Counted from the first letter of the stretch, positions 13,972 through 21,830 are shown. The stretch is 21,926 nucleotides of DNA from DAOTVC01 sp034437215 (GCA_034437215.1 DAOTVC010000138.1:1-21926); one strand, 5' to 3'. Program-made: numbers and translations. Notes: generated by a model not told the origin, from the sequence alone.

Positions 13972-14900
13972 GCGAGGAGCAGGAGATCAAGATTGGGGGG
14001 CAGACCGTCCAACTCTCGAGTCTGGACAAGATGCTCTTTCCCGGCATCGGGCTGACCAAGGGGGAGATGATCGACTACTACCGGCGCATCGGTGAGATCA
14101 TGGTGCCCCACATGCGAAGGCGCCCTATCACCATGCAGCAGTTCCCCAAGGGGATCGACGCGGGCGGCTTCTACCGCAAGGAGGTCCCCGACCACTTCCC
14201 CGACTGGCTCGACCGGGTGGAGGTGCCGGTGGAGGAGGAGGGGGGCGAGGAGCAGCCGCAGGTCGTCTGCAACGACGTCGCCACGCTGGTCTACCTGGCG
14301 AACCAGAACTGCGTCACCTTCCACGTCTGGCTCAGCCGGGCCGGCAAGCTGGACTATCCCGACAAGCTCATCTTCGACCTCGATCCGCCGACGGAGGCCT
14401 TCGAGCCCATCCGCCGGGCTGCCTTTGACCTCCGGGATCTGATGGAGGAGGTGGGCTTGGTACCCTACGTCATGACCACCGGTTCGCGCGGCTTGCACGT
14501 CGTCGCGCCCCTGGACCGGAGCGCGGACTTCGACACGGTGCGGGCTGTTGCGCGCGCCATGGCGCAGGTGCTCGTCGACCGGCAGCCGGATCGGTTAACG
14601 CTGGAGATGTCCAAGGCGGAGCGAGGGGACCGGGTCTTCCTCGACTACCTGCGCAACTCCTACGCCCAGCACGGGGTCGCGCCCTACTCCCTACGGCCCA
14701 AGCCGGGAGCACCCATCGCCACGCCGCTCGACTGGGAGGAGCTGCGCGACAAGGAGATCAAGTCGCAGAGCTACACCGTCGATAACATCTTTCGGCGGCT
14801 GGGGCAGAAGGCGGACCCGTGGCGGGACTTCTATGACGATGCCTGTTCCATCGAGACGGCACGGGAGAAGTTGTACGCGCTCTACGATAATGATGAATAG
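13968..14900 (+). CDS. Stand-alone LigD polymerase/primase (POL) domain
   Basis: A 310-residue archaeo-eukaryotic-primase-type polymerase of the LigD family. Metal-binding DLD is D137 and D139 (KLIFDLDPP). The nucleotide motif TTGSRGLHVVAP (170-181, with H177) and the third acidic residue D226 (RVFLDYLRN) are present. PFPKG-type, GFYRKEVP and APYSLRPKPGAPIATPLDW segments match LigD POL. Such enzymes fill gaps with ribo- or deoxynucleotides at double-strand breaks. A short acidic insertion (VEEEGGEEQPQ, 88-98) may be lineage-specific. It is translationally coupled to the PE gene. Neither Ku nor an ATP-dependent ligase is in this window. Confidence 0.93.
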   Translation: MSEEQEIKIGGQTVQLSSLDKMLFPGIGLTKGEMIDYYRRIGEIMVPHMRRRPITMQQFPKGIDAGGFYRKEVPDHFPDWLDRVEVPVEEEGGEEQPQVVCNDVATLVYLANQNCVTFHVWLSRAGKLDYPDKLIFDLDPPTEAFEPIRRAAFDLRDLMEEVGLVPYVMTTGSRGLHVVAPLDRSADFDTVRAVARAMAQVLVDRQPDRLTLEMSKAERGDRVFLDYLRNSYAQHGVAPYSLRPKPGAPIATPLDWEELRDKEIKSQSYTVDNIFRRLGQKADPWRDFYDDACSIETAREKLYALYDNDE

Positions 14901-14917
14901 TGGAGAGGGGGGGATAG

Positions 14918-15538
14918 GTGGAAATGACAGCAGAGGAGAAACAAAGAGAGTTACAGGGGATCGCTGAGGAGGTGCGGAACCTGGAGGAGTCGCCCCTCTA
15001 CGAGTACCGGCAGGAGAATGACTTCTCCGCCGTGCCCGGAGAGGGTGACCCGGATGCCGAGATCATGTTTATCGGGGAGGCGCCGGGCAAGCAGGAGGCC
15101 CAGAGCGGTCGCCCCTTCGTGGGCAGCGCCGGTCGTGTGCTCGACGGTCTTCTCGAATCCATCGGCCTGGGGCGGGAGAGGGTCTTCATCACCAATATCG
15201 TCAAGGACCGCCCGCCCCAGAATCGCGACCCCCACAAGGACGAGATCGAGCTCTACGCGCCCTTCCTCGAGCGTCAGATCGAGATCATTCAGCCTGCAGT
15301 CATTGCCACCCTGGGACGCTTCGCCATGGAGTATATCCTGGAGCGGCTCAACGTGCCCGGGGTGGAGGGCAAGAAGATCAGCGAGATCCACGGGCAGATC
15401 TTCCATGGCGAGGCTCCCTGCGGGGAGGTCGCCGTCGTACCCCTCTACCATCCGGCGGCAGGCTTCTACAACACCGACGTCAAGAACGCGCTGGAGGAGG
15501 ACATCAAGGTCCTGAAGCAGTTTGTGGACGGGCGCTGA
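14918..15538 (+). CDS. Uracil-DNA-glycosylase-fold protein lacking iron-sulfur cysteines
   Basis: A 206-residue protein of the type 4-like uracil-DNA glycosylase family. Motif 1 GEAPGKQE is at 53-60, then GRPFVGSAGRVLD; KDRPPQNRDP (96-105), PFLERQIEIIQP and VVPLYHPAA (H178) follow family order. The four cysteines that bind [4Fe-4S] in type 4 enzymes are all replaced: LEES at 22-25 where CxxC is expected, D97 in KDRPP for KCRPP, and Y113 in ELYAPFL for the last Cys. The only Cys is C168. It may excise uracil or act on another lesion. The start is GTG 14918 (GGAGAGG nine bases upstream); ATG 14924 is an alternative. It lies 17 nt after the POL gene, probably in the same operon. Confidence 0.85.
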   Translation: MEMTAEEKQRELQGIAEEVRNLEESPLYEYRQENDFSAVPGEGDPDAEIMFIGEAPGKQEAQSGRPFVGSAGRVLDGLLESIGLGRERVFITNIVKDRPPQNRDPHKDEIELYAPFLERQIEIIQPAVIATLGRFAMEYILERLNVPGVEGKKISEIHGQIFHGEAPCGEVAVVPLYHPAAGFYNTDVKNALEEDIKVLKQFVDGR

Positions 15539-15592
15539 TCATGCCCCTTCCTGGTTGAGGACGACGGAGCCCCCGGGTGGCTTTCGCCGTAG

Positions 15593-15634
15593 GATGAGAG
15601 AGGTGAGAAGAGAGTGGTGAGCAGTGAAGGCAGT
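15593..15634. repeat. Degenerate GNNNNGA heptamer array
   Basis: GATGAGA, GAGGTGA, GAAGAGA, GTGGTGA, GCAGTGA and AGGCAGT start every 7 nt from 15593. The fourth and fifth units run into the left arm (GTGAGCAGT) of the palindromic element in the same spacer. The preceding piece, 15539-15592, holds an imperfect hairpin (ACGG AGCC ... GGCT TTCG CCGT, 15564-15590) and nothing else I can identify. Confidence 0.6.
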
Positions 15635-15734
15635 AAGGTGTATTTCGACTCAGGTTAAGAGGCCCAGGTTGAAACGTAAAGCGTGAGGATCTCACGTTTT
15701 ACGTTTCACGCCTGAATTCCTGCTGACTGCTCAC
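15617..15734. repeat. Palindromic intergenic element related to the one at 12422
   Basis: Outer arms GTGAGCAGT (15617-15625) and ACTGCTCAC (15726-15734) are perfect inverted repeats. The centre is an 18-bp stem with a single G-T pair and a 3-nt loop: arms 15670-15687 and 15691-15708, built of heptamer-like pieces (GAAACGT, AAAGCGT, and so on). The left half aligns with the element at 12436-12468 (TTTC, TTAAG, GGT, TGAAACG in the same order). No T-tract follows the stem, so it is not an ordinary terminator, though it could stabilise RNA ends or bind a dimeric protein. Confidence 0.7.
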
Positions 15735-15747
15735 GGTCGCATGTTAA

Positions 15748-15754
15748 AAGGAGG
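15748..15754 (+). promoter_or_regulatory. Ribosome binding site deciding the GTG start of the second phosphoribosyltransferase
   Basis: AAGGAGG is seven bases before GTG 15762. ATG 15756 is only one base away and ATG 15741 lies upstream of the site, so both are unlikely starts although in frame. Confidence 0.72.
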
Positions 15755-15761
15755 TATGACC

Positions 15762-16409
15762 GTGTTTGAGGATCGGAAGGACGCGGGGCAGCAGCTGGCG
15801 CGGGCGTTGGAGCCCTACAAAGACGAAGGAGTCCTCGTGCTCGCCATACCCAAAGGGGGAGCCGAGGTGGGCTACGAGGTGGCGGACCACCTGGACGCCG
15901 AATTTGCTTTTCTCATCGCCCGCAAGCTGCCCTACCCGAACAACCCGGAGGCGGGCTTCGGAGCGGTGGCGGAGGACGGAAGCCTCTACGTCTCCCGTCG
16001 TGCCGCCACCGCTCTGCCCGATAATCTAATCCAGGTGATCATCGACCAGCAGCGCGAGGAGATCGAGCGGCGGATCGAGGTGCTCCGCCAGGGGCGGCCC
16101 TTGCCGTCCCTGAAGGAGCGCACCGTCATCCTCGTCGACGACGGTATCGCCGCGGGCTCGACGATGCGGGCGGCGATCGCCCTCTGTAGGAACCAGTACG
16201 CGGGCAAGATCGTCGTTGCCGCACCCGTGTCGGGGGAGTCCGTCGCCCGGGATCTGGAGGAGATGGTGGACGAGGTGGTCATCCTCGAGCAACCGCCCTT
16301 CTTCCGGGCCGTCGCCCAGGTCTACGAGAAGTGGTATGACGTCTCCGACGAGGAGGCGATCGAGATCCTGGAGCGGTGGCGGAACCGGCACGCTCCGCAG
16401 ACTTCATGA
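15762..16409 (+). CDS. Phosphoribosyltransferase domain protein (second copy)
   Basis: A 215-residue paralogue of the protein at 7392: FEDRKDAGQQLARALEPY at the N-terminus, VLVLAIPKGGAEVGYEVADHL, then the PRPP loop VILVDDGIAAGSTMRAA. The loop has IAAGST where the first copy has LATGAT. The segment after LIARKL is YPNNPEAGFGAV, the more common form in this family. With the GTG 15762 start both copies have the same length. It lies 67 nt before the Lon-like protease gene, separated by a terminator-like hairpin, so co-transcription with it is uncertain. Substrate unknown. Confidence 0.86.
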   Translation: MFEDRKDAGQQLARALEPYKDEGVLVLAIPKGGAEVGYEVADHLDAEFAFLIARKLPYPNNPEAGFGAVAEDGSLYVSRRAATALPDNLIQVIIDQQREEIERRIEVLRQGRPLPSLKERTVILVDDGIAAGSTMRAAIALCRNQYAGKIVVAAPVSGESVARDLEEMVDEVVILEQPPFFRAVAQVYEKWYDVSDEEAIEILERWRNRHAPQTS

Positions 16410-16416
16410 GCCCTGT

Positions 16417-16443
16417 CACCTCGCTTCACGGAGGTGCAATTTT
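16417..16443 (+). terminator. Possible intrinsic terminator after the second phosphoribosyltransferase
   Basis: CACCTC (16417-16422), loop GCTTCACG, GAGGTG (16431-16436), then CAATTTTG. A perfect 6-bp stem with a short T-run; weak but correctly placed 8 nt after the stop codon. Confidence 0.45.
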
Positions 16444-16476
16444 GAACTACAACTCAACTCACTCAGGAGGGTAAGG

Positions 16477-18912
16477 ATGAACGAGCAGAACATTGACGAA
16501 CTCAAGGCCCCACAGCTCTATCACCGTTGTGATCCCGACCGGCTCGATTTTGAGACGACCGCGGATGTGGAGGATCTCGATAAGGTGTTGGGGCAACCCC
16601 GCGCCGTGGAGGCCATCGAGTTCAGTATGGGGATGGAGGACGACGGCTACAACCTCTTCGCCCTCGGTCCGGCGGGGGTGGGCAAGCGGGGCGTGATCGC
16701 ACGCTTCTTCGAGGAGCGGGCGGAGTCGGAGCCTGTGGCGCCTGACTGGTGTTACGTCAACAACTTCGAGGAGTCCAACAAGCCCAAGGCCATTGAACTG
16801 CCGCCGGGCAAGGGGCGCGAGTTTAGCGAGGACATGGACGAGCTGGTCAACGAGCTGCAGACCGCCCTCTCTGCCGCCTTCGAGAGTGAGGAGTACCAGA
16901 CCCAGCGCCAGGCCATCATGGAGGAGTTCAAGGAGCGGCAGTCGGAGGCCTTCCGCGAGCTGCAGCAGCAGGCCAAGGAGGAGGACGTCGCCCTCATCCG
17001 CACGCCGGCGGGCATCGCCGTCGCGCCGGTGCGGGACGACGAGGTGCTCTCCCCGGAGGAGCTGGAGCAGCTCTCCGAGGAGGAGCAGCAGAGGCTCAAG
17101 GAGGAGGTGGAGGAGCTGCAGGAGGAGCTGCAGAAGATCCTGCGGCAGGTGCCCACCTGGCAGCGGGAGATGCGGGAGCGCCTCAACGAGCTCAACCGCG
17201 AGATCGCCGAGTTCGCCGTAGGGGGGCTCATCGACGAACTGCGGGAGAAGTACTCCGACTTCCCCAAGATCGTGGAGCACCTCGACGCCGTGCAGGAGGA
17301 CGTCATCGAGCACGCCGGCGAGCTCCTCTCCGCAACCGAGGAGAACGTGGAGGAGACCAGCCTGCGGGAGCAAGCCCGTCAGGCTCTGCACGAGTCGGCG
17401 CTGATGCGTCGTTACAGGGTGAACGTCATCGTGGACAGTGGCGATCTGGAGGGGGCGCCGGTCATCTACGAGGACAACCCCACCTACCAGAACCTCATCG
17501 GGCGGGTGGAGCACCGGGCGCAGATGGGTGCGCTGCTCACCGACTTCAATCTGATCAAGGCCGGCGCGCTGCACCGGGCCAACGGTGGTTATCTCATCCT
17601 CGACGCCCGCAAGGTCCTGACCCAGCCCTACGCCTGGGATGGGCTCAAACGTGCCCTCCGTGCCGGTAAGATCCGCATCGAGTCGGTGGGCCGGATGCTC
17701 AGCCTCATCAGCACCGTCACGCTGGAGCCCGAGCCCATCCCCCTGGACGTACGGGTGGCCCTCTTCGGCGAACGGATGCTCTACTATCTCCTCCACCAGC
17801 TGGACCCGGACTTCCAGGAGCTCTTCAAGGTCATGGTCGACTTCGAGGAGCAGATGGAGTGGAGCGAGGAGAACCAGAAGCTCTATGCGCGCCTGATCGC
17901 GACGCTGGTAGCCCGGGAGGAGCTGCGCCCCTTCAGCGCCGCAGCCGTCGCCCGCGTCATCGAGCGCAGCGCCAGGATGGCGGGAGATTCCGAGAAGCTC
18001 TCCGCCTACACGCGCGACATCACCGACCTGCTCCGGCAGGCGGAATACTGGGCGCGCAAGCGGGAGCAGGAGGTGGTTGCTGCGGAGGACGTCGAGAAGG
18101 CCATCGCGGCCAGCATCTACCGCGCCGACAGGGTGCGGGAACGGGTGCAGGAGGCCATCCTGCGGGAGACCTTCCTCATCGACACCACGGGGGAGGTCGT
18201 CGGCCAGGTCAACGGCCTGTCCGTGCTCCAGTTGGGGGACTTCGCCTTCGGACGGCCCACCCGGATTACCGCCCGGTTGCGGTTGGGGAAGGGGGAGGTC
18301 ATCGACATCGAGCGGGAGGTGGAGCTGGGCGGCCCCATCCACTCCAAAGGGGTGCTCATCCTCTTGGGTTTCCTGGGCGGGCGGTACGCCGCGGAGCGTC
18401 CGCTCTCCCTCTCGGCGACCCTGGTCTTCGAGCAGTCCTACGGTGGCGTGGAGGGGGACAGCGCCTCCTCCGCCGAACTCTACGCTCTGCTCTCCGCCAT
18501 CTCCGAGGTGCCCATCCAGCAGTCCTACGCCGTGACCGGTTCGGTGAACCAGCGCGGTGTCGTGCAGCCCATCGGCGGCGTCAACGAGAAGATCGAGGGC
18601 TTCTTCGATATCTGCGAGGCCCGCGGTCTCACCGGCGAGCAGGGTGTCCTTATCCCCATCTCCAACGTGAAACACCTCATGCTGCGGGACGACGTCGTCG
18701 CAGCTGTGGAGCGGGGCGACTTTCACATCTACCCCGTGAAGACCGTGGACGAGGGGATCGAGATCCTCACCGGCGTTCCCGCCGGGGAGCGTGACGAGGA
18801 GGGGAACTACCCCGAGGGCAGCATCAACTACAAGGTGGAGCAGAGGTTGGAGGCGCTGGCGCAGAAGCGGCAGAACTTCTCATCCTCGGGGAAGGAGGGG
18901 GGCTCTTCATGA
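16477..18912 (+). CDS. Lon-like protease with degenerate ATPase motifs (LonC-like, AAA_32)
   Basis: An 811-residue S16-family protease. The C-terminal domain has the Ser-Lys dyad: S662 in EGDSASSAELYALLSA and K705 in GGVNEKIEGFFD, 43 residues apart as in E. coli Lon. The N-terminal AAA-like part has GPAGVGKR (K70, but R71 where Ser/Thr should hold Mg2+) and LILDARK (D376, then A377 where the Walker B Glu is expected). A long Glu/Gln-rich helical region (about 130-260, LSEEEQQRLKEEVEELQEEL) suggests a coiled coil inserted in the ATPase. This matches the ATP-independent LonC group or a divergent Lon-like family. The usual Lon N-terminal substrate domain is absent. ATG 16477 follows AGGAGGGTAAGG. 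Its stop overlaps the universal stress gene (ATGA). Confidence 0.9.
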   Translation: MNEQNIDELKAPQLYHRCDPDRLDFETTADVEDLDKVLGQPRAVEAIEFSMGMEDDGYNLFALGPAGVGKRGVIARFFEERAESEPVAPDWCYVNNFEESNKPKAIELPPGKGREFSEDMDELVNELQTALSAAFESEEYQTQRQAIMEEFKERQSEAFRELQQQAKEEDVALIRTPAGIAVAPVRDDEVLSPEELEQLSEEEQQRLKEEVEELQEELQKILRQVPTWQREMRERLNELNREIAEFAVGGLIDELREKYSDFPKIVEHLDAVQEDVIEHAGELLSATEENVEETSLREQARQALHESALMRRYRVNVIVDSGDLEGAPVIYEDNPTYQNLIGRVEHRAQMGALLTDFNLIKAGALHRANGGYLILDARKVLTQPYAWDGLKRALRAGKIRIESVGRMLSLISTVTLEPEPIPLDVRVALFGERMLYYLLHQLDPDFQELFKVMVDFEEQMEWSEENQKLYARLIATLVAREELRPFSAAAVARVIERSARMAGDSEKLSAYTRDITDLLRQAEYWARKREQEVVAAEDVEKAIAASIYRADRVRERVQEAILRETFLIDTTGEVVGQVNGLSVLQLGDFAFGRPTRITARLRLGKGEVIDIEREVELGGPIHSKGVLILLGFLGGRYAAERPLSLSATLVFEQSYGGVEGDSASSAELYALLSAISEVPIQQSYAVTGSVNQRGVVQPIGGVNEKIEGFFDICEARGLTGEQGVLIPISNVKHLMLRDDVVAAVERGDFHIYPVKTVDEGIEILTGVPAGERDEEGNYPEGSINYKVEQRLEALAQKRQNFSSSGKEGGSS

Positions 18913-19760
18913 ATGAAGAGCGCGAGCGAGCCTTGAGCGTTCAGCGCATTCTAGTCGCTCTCGATGCTTCCGCCCACAGCCGGGCGGCGCTGCGGGCGGC
19001 TCTGGAGCTGGCAAGCCGTTTCGGGGCGCAGCTGGAGGGGCTCTTCGTCGAGGACGTCACCCTCCTGCGGCTGGCGGCCCTGCCCTTCGCACAGGAGGTG
19101 GGGCACTACTCCGCCATCCGCCGCGGCATCGATCAGCAGCAGGTCGAGCGGCAGCTGCACGTGCGCTCCGTCCAGATCCGCCGCACCTTCTACCTCCGCG
19201 CCCGAGAGGCGGGGGTAGACTGTACCTTCCGGGTGGTGCGCGGCATCGTCGTCACCGAGGTATTGACCTCCGCTGAGGAGGCGGATGTCGTCGTCCTGGG
19301 TAGGGCAGGCTGGTCGCTGTCCCACGCACGGCGCATGGGAGGCACGGCGCGTACCCTCATCGAGGAGGTGCCGACGATGACGCTCATCCTCCAGGATGGG
19401 GCCCGGCTGGGAACACCGGTGCTCGTCGTCTACGACGGATCGAAGGTGGCGGATCGGGCGCTCGACGTGGCGGCGGAGGTTTTGGAGGACGACGAGAACG
19501 TGCTCACCATCCTGCTTCTTCCTGAGGATGCCGAACAGGTTCGCGATCTGCGGGCCCAGGTGGAGAAGCAGCTGCGGGGGACGGAGGTACAGAGGCTCTA
19601 TCGCCTCCTCACCGTCTCCACTGTCTCCCGGCTCGTTCAGCGGGTGCGTCTGGAGGAGCGAGGGATGCTCGTCCTGCCAGCGCAGCCCGTCCTGCTGCAG
19701 GACGAGGTCCTCCTGCAGCTCGTCGAGGAGATCGACGTGCCGGTGCTGCTGGTGAAGTGA
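18909..19760 (+). CDS. Universal stress protein with two UspA-like domains
   Basis: A 283-residue tandem UspA-fold protein. Domain 1 starts QRILVALDASAHSRAALRAAL (residues 12-32) and ends with VVLGRAGWSLSHARRMGGTA, which fits the G-2x-G-9x-G ATP-binding motif, so nucleotide binding is plausible. Domain 2 starts TPVLVVYDGSKVADRALDVA and ends in IDVPVLLVK; it lacks a clear copy of that motif and looks degenerate. The middle GIDQQQVERQLHVRSVQIRRTFYLR is an unusually long helical segment. The ATG overlaps the Lon-like gene's stop by 4 nt, so production is coupled to the protease. A hairpin terminator follows. Confidence 0.85.
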   Translation: MNEERERALSVQRILVALDASAHSRAALRAALELASRFGAQLEGLFVEDVTLLRLAALPFAQEVGHYSAIRRGIDQQQVERQLHVRSVQIRRTFYLRAREAGVDCTFRVVRGIVVTEVLTSAEEADVVVLGRAGWSLSHARRMGGTARTLIEEVPTMTLILQDGARLGTPVLVVYDGSKVADRALDVAAEVLEDDENVLTILLLPEDAEQVRDLRAQVEKQLRGTEVQRLYRLLTVSTVSRLVQRVRLEERGMLVLPAQPVLLQDEVLLQLVEEIDVPVLLVK

Positions 19761-19791
19761 GTTCCCGGGGACACCCATGAGGATGGAGTTA

Positions 19792-19823
19792 ACGTGTGAA
19801 CGTGCGCACGTGTGAACGTGCGC
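19792..19823. repeat. Two perfect 16-nt direct repeats
   Basis: ACGTGTGAACGTGCGC is repeated without change at 19792-19807 and 19808-19823. Each copy, with the following bases, contains the 10-bp perfect palindrome CGTGCGCACG (19801-19810 and 19817-19826). Confidence 0.92.
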
Positions 19824-19832
19824 ACGGATTTT
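19801..19832 (+). terminator. Probable intrinsic terminator after the universal stress gene
   Basis: The two CGTGCGCACG palindromes (19801-19810, 19817-19826) pair with each other around the loop TGTGAA to give a 10-bp GC-rich stem, followed by GATTTTGC. This is the best terminator shape in the window and lies 40 nt after the stop. The palindromes could alternatively be a paired operator for the trehalose synthase gene. Confidence 0.6.
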
Positions 19833-19861
19833 GCATTCTTTACTATTGAAGGAGGTAACTT

Positions 19862-21094
19862 ATGAAGATGGGTACGGGCACACACGAGTTGGTGCAGGTG
19901 GAGGACTACGAGCAGTTCGTCGGCGCCGAGGTGGTGGACAGGGTGAAGCGCAAGGGTGAGTCCCTGCAGCATCTGCACGTCACCCACGTCAACTCTACCT
20001 ACTACGGGGGCGGTGTCGTTGTCATCCTCGATCCGCTCTCGCTGTTGATGAACAGTCTAGGGATCAAGACGGGGTGGCGCGTCATTCAGGGTTCCCCGGA
20101 CTACTTTGGCGTGACGAAGAGCTTCCACAACGCCCTGCAGGGCGCGGATATCAACCTGACGGAGCGGAAGAAGGCGATCTACGAGAGTGTCGTCTTCGAG
20201 AACGCCGTGCGCAACCACCTGACCCACGACCGGGTCATCGTCCACGATCCCCAACCCCTGCCCCTCATCAAGCACTACGACAAGAAGGGGCCGTGGATCT
20301 GGCGCTGCCACATCGATCTCTCCCGGCCCCATCGCGAGCTGTGGGAGTACCTCAAACCCTTCGTCGAGGAGTACGACGCCGTCATCTTCACCCTCCAGGA
20401 GTATGCCAAGGATCTGGAGACACCGCAGCTCTTCTTCATGCCCGCCATCGATCCCTTCTCCATCAAGAACAAGGCGATGAGCGAGGAGGAGATCCAGGAG
20501 CGGCTCGATCACTACAACATCCCCACCGATCTGCCCATCGTCACCCAGATCGGGCGCTTCGATCCCTGGAAGGACCCCGAGGGGGTCATCGAGGCCTTCA
20601 ACATCGCCCGCGAGGAGATCGACGCTACGCTGGTCCTGCTGGGCAACATCGCCACCGACGACCCGGAGGGGGATAAGATGTACCGGTCACTCCTGGACTA
20701 CGAGGGGGAGCGGATCATCCTCATCTCGGAGGAGGACACCGCGCTGGTCAACGCTCTGCAGTGCCGTGCCGCCGTCGTCCTGCAGAAGTCCATCCGCGAG
20801 GGCTTTGGGCTCACCGTGACCGAGGCCATGTGGAAGGGGACGCCCGTCATCGGCGGGGACGTGGGCGGCATCAAGTATCAGATCGAGGACGGCGTCAACG
20901 GCTACCTCGTCTCCTCTGTCGAGGAGGCTGCGGAGCGGATCGTGAAGCTCGTGAAGGACGAGCAGCTGCGCGAGGAGATGGGCCGGCGGGCGCGGGAGAG
21001 CGTGAAGGAGAACTTCCTCCTCATCCGCCTGCTGGAGCAGTATCTCGACCTGCTCGGCGGCTTCGAGACGCTCTACAAGCTGACCGGGATGTAA
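19862..21094 (+). CDS. treT: Trehalose synthase, glycosyltransferase family 4 (TreT-like)
   Basis: A 410-residue retaining GT-B glycosyltransferase. TreT makes trehalose from a nucleoside-diphosphate glucose and glucose. The N-terminal region HVTHVNSTYYGGGVVVILDPL and GWRVIQGSPDYFGVTKSFHNAL (residues 40-85) is characteristic of TreT, as is VHDPQPLPLI and WRCHIDLSRPH. The C-terminal domain has TQIGRFDPWKDPEGVIEAF and the EX7E motif E313-E321 (EGFGLTVTEAMWKGTPVIGG). The length is normal. Start ATG 19862 follows AAGGAGGT at 19849. Only one base separates its stop from the DUF72 gene. A sucrose-type GT4 enzyme is a less likely alternative. Confidence 0.9.
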   Translation: MKMGTGTHELVQVEDYEQFVGAEVVDRVKRKGESLQHLHVTHVNSTYYGGGVVVILDPLSLLMNSLGIKTGWRVIQGSPDYFGVTKSFHNALQGADINLTERKKAIYESVVFENAVRNHLTHDRVIVHDPQPLPLIKHYDKKGPWIWRCHIDLSRPHRELWEYLKPFVEEYDAVIFTLQEYAKDLETPQLFFMPAIDPFSIKNKAMSEEEIQERLDHYNIPTDLPIVTQIGRFDPWKDPEGVIEAFNIAREEIDATLVLLGNIATDDPEGDKMYRSLLDYEGERIILISEEDTALVNALQCRAAVVLQKSIREGFGLTVTEAMWKGTPVIGGDVGGIKYQIEDGVNGYLVSSVEEAAERIVKLVKDEQLREEMGRRARESVKENFLLIRLLEQYLDLLGGFETLYKLTGM

Positions 21095-21095
21095 G

Positions 21096-21830
21096 ATGGA
21101 GGGTATCGAACGCATCCACATCGGCACGTCGGGTTGGCACTACGACCATTGGAAGGGGCCCTTCTATCCCGAGGAGCTGGGCTCCGGGGAATTCCTCGAC
21201 TTCTACGCCGATCGCTTCTCGACGGTGGAGGTCAATAACAGCTTCTACGGGTTGCCCGAAGCGGAGACGCTGGAGGATTGGCGGGAGACGGTGGCGGAGG
21301 AGTTCACCTTCGCCGTCAAGGCCAGCCGTTACATCACCCACATGAAGAAGTTGAAGGACCCCGAGGAGCCCGTCGCCAACTTTCTGACGCGCATCCGAAC
21401 CTTGGGGGAGAAGCTGGGTCCCGTTCTCTTTCAGCTGCCGCCCAACTGGCGCAGCAATCCGGAGCGGCTGCGGCGCTTTCTCGAGGTGTTGCCCGACGGC
21501 TATCGCTACACCTTCGAGTTCCGCGATCCCAGCTGGTTCGAGGCGCCCGTCTACGAGGCCCTCACCGACCACAACGTCGCCTTCTGCATCTACCACCTCA
21601 GCGGGCGCCAGTCGCCCAAGGAGGTGACGGCGGACTTCATCTACATCCGGCTGCATGGACCCGGCGGTGCCTACCAGGGCAGCTACTCGGTCCACATGCT
21701 CTCCGGTTGGGCCGGGGCCTTCACCGCCTGGTTGGGGCAAGGGAAGGAGATCTACTGCTACTTCGACAACGATCAGGCGGGCTACGCCGTTCAGGATGCT
21801 CGCCGGCTGCTGGAGATGGTCCGCGGGTGA
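21096..21830 (+). CDS. DUF72 (YecE-like) protein
   Basis: A 244-residue TIM-barrel-like DUF72 protein. It begins HIGTSGWHYDHWKGPFYPEEL (residues 8-28), has VEVNNSFYGLPEAETLEDWRE, FAVKASRYITHMKKLKDPEEP, PVLFQLPPNWRSNPERLRRFL, FEFRDPSWF and ends with YIRLHGPGGAYQGSY and CYFDNDQAGYAVQDARRL, all standard family blocks. Its biochemical role is not known; some members have been linked to nuclease-like or iron-sulfur contexts, but nothing here decides. ATG 21096 comes one base after the TreT stop, so it is likely translated from the same mRNA. Confidence 0.9.
   Translation: MEGIERIHIGTSGWHYDHWKGPFYPEELGSGEFLDFYADRFSTVEVNNSFYGLPEAETLEDWRETVAEEFTFAVKASRYITHMKKLKDPEEPVANFLTRIRTLGEKLGPVLFQLPPNWRSNPERLRRFLEVLPDGYRYTFEFRDPSWFEAPVYEALTDHNVAFCIYHLSGRQSPKEVTADFIYIRLHGPGGAYQGSYSVHMLSGWAGAFTAWLGQGKEIYCYFDNDQAGYAVQDARRLLEMVRG

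Noticed and set aside
15670..15708. Intrinsic terminator after the UDG-like gene
   Set aside because: The stem is strong but no T-run follows it, and its similarity to the element at 12422 favours a repeat.
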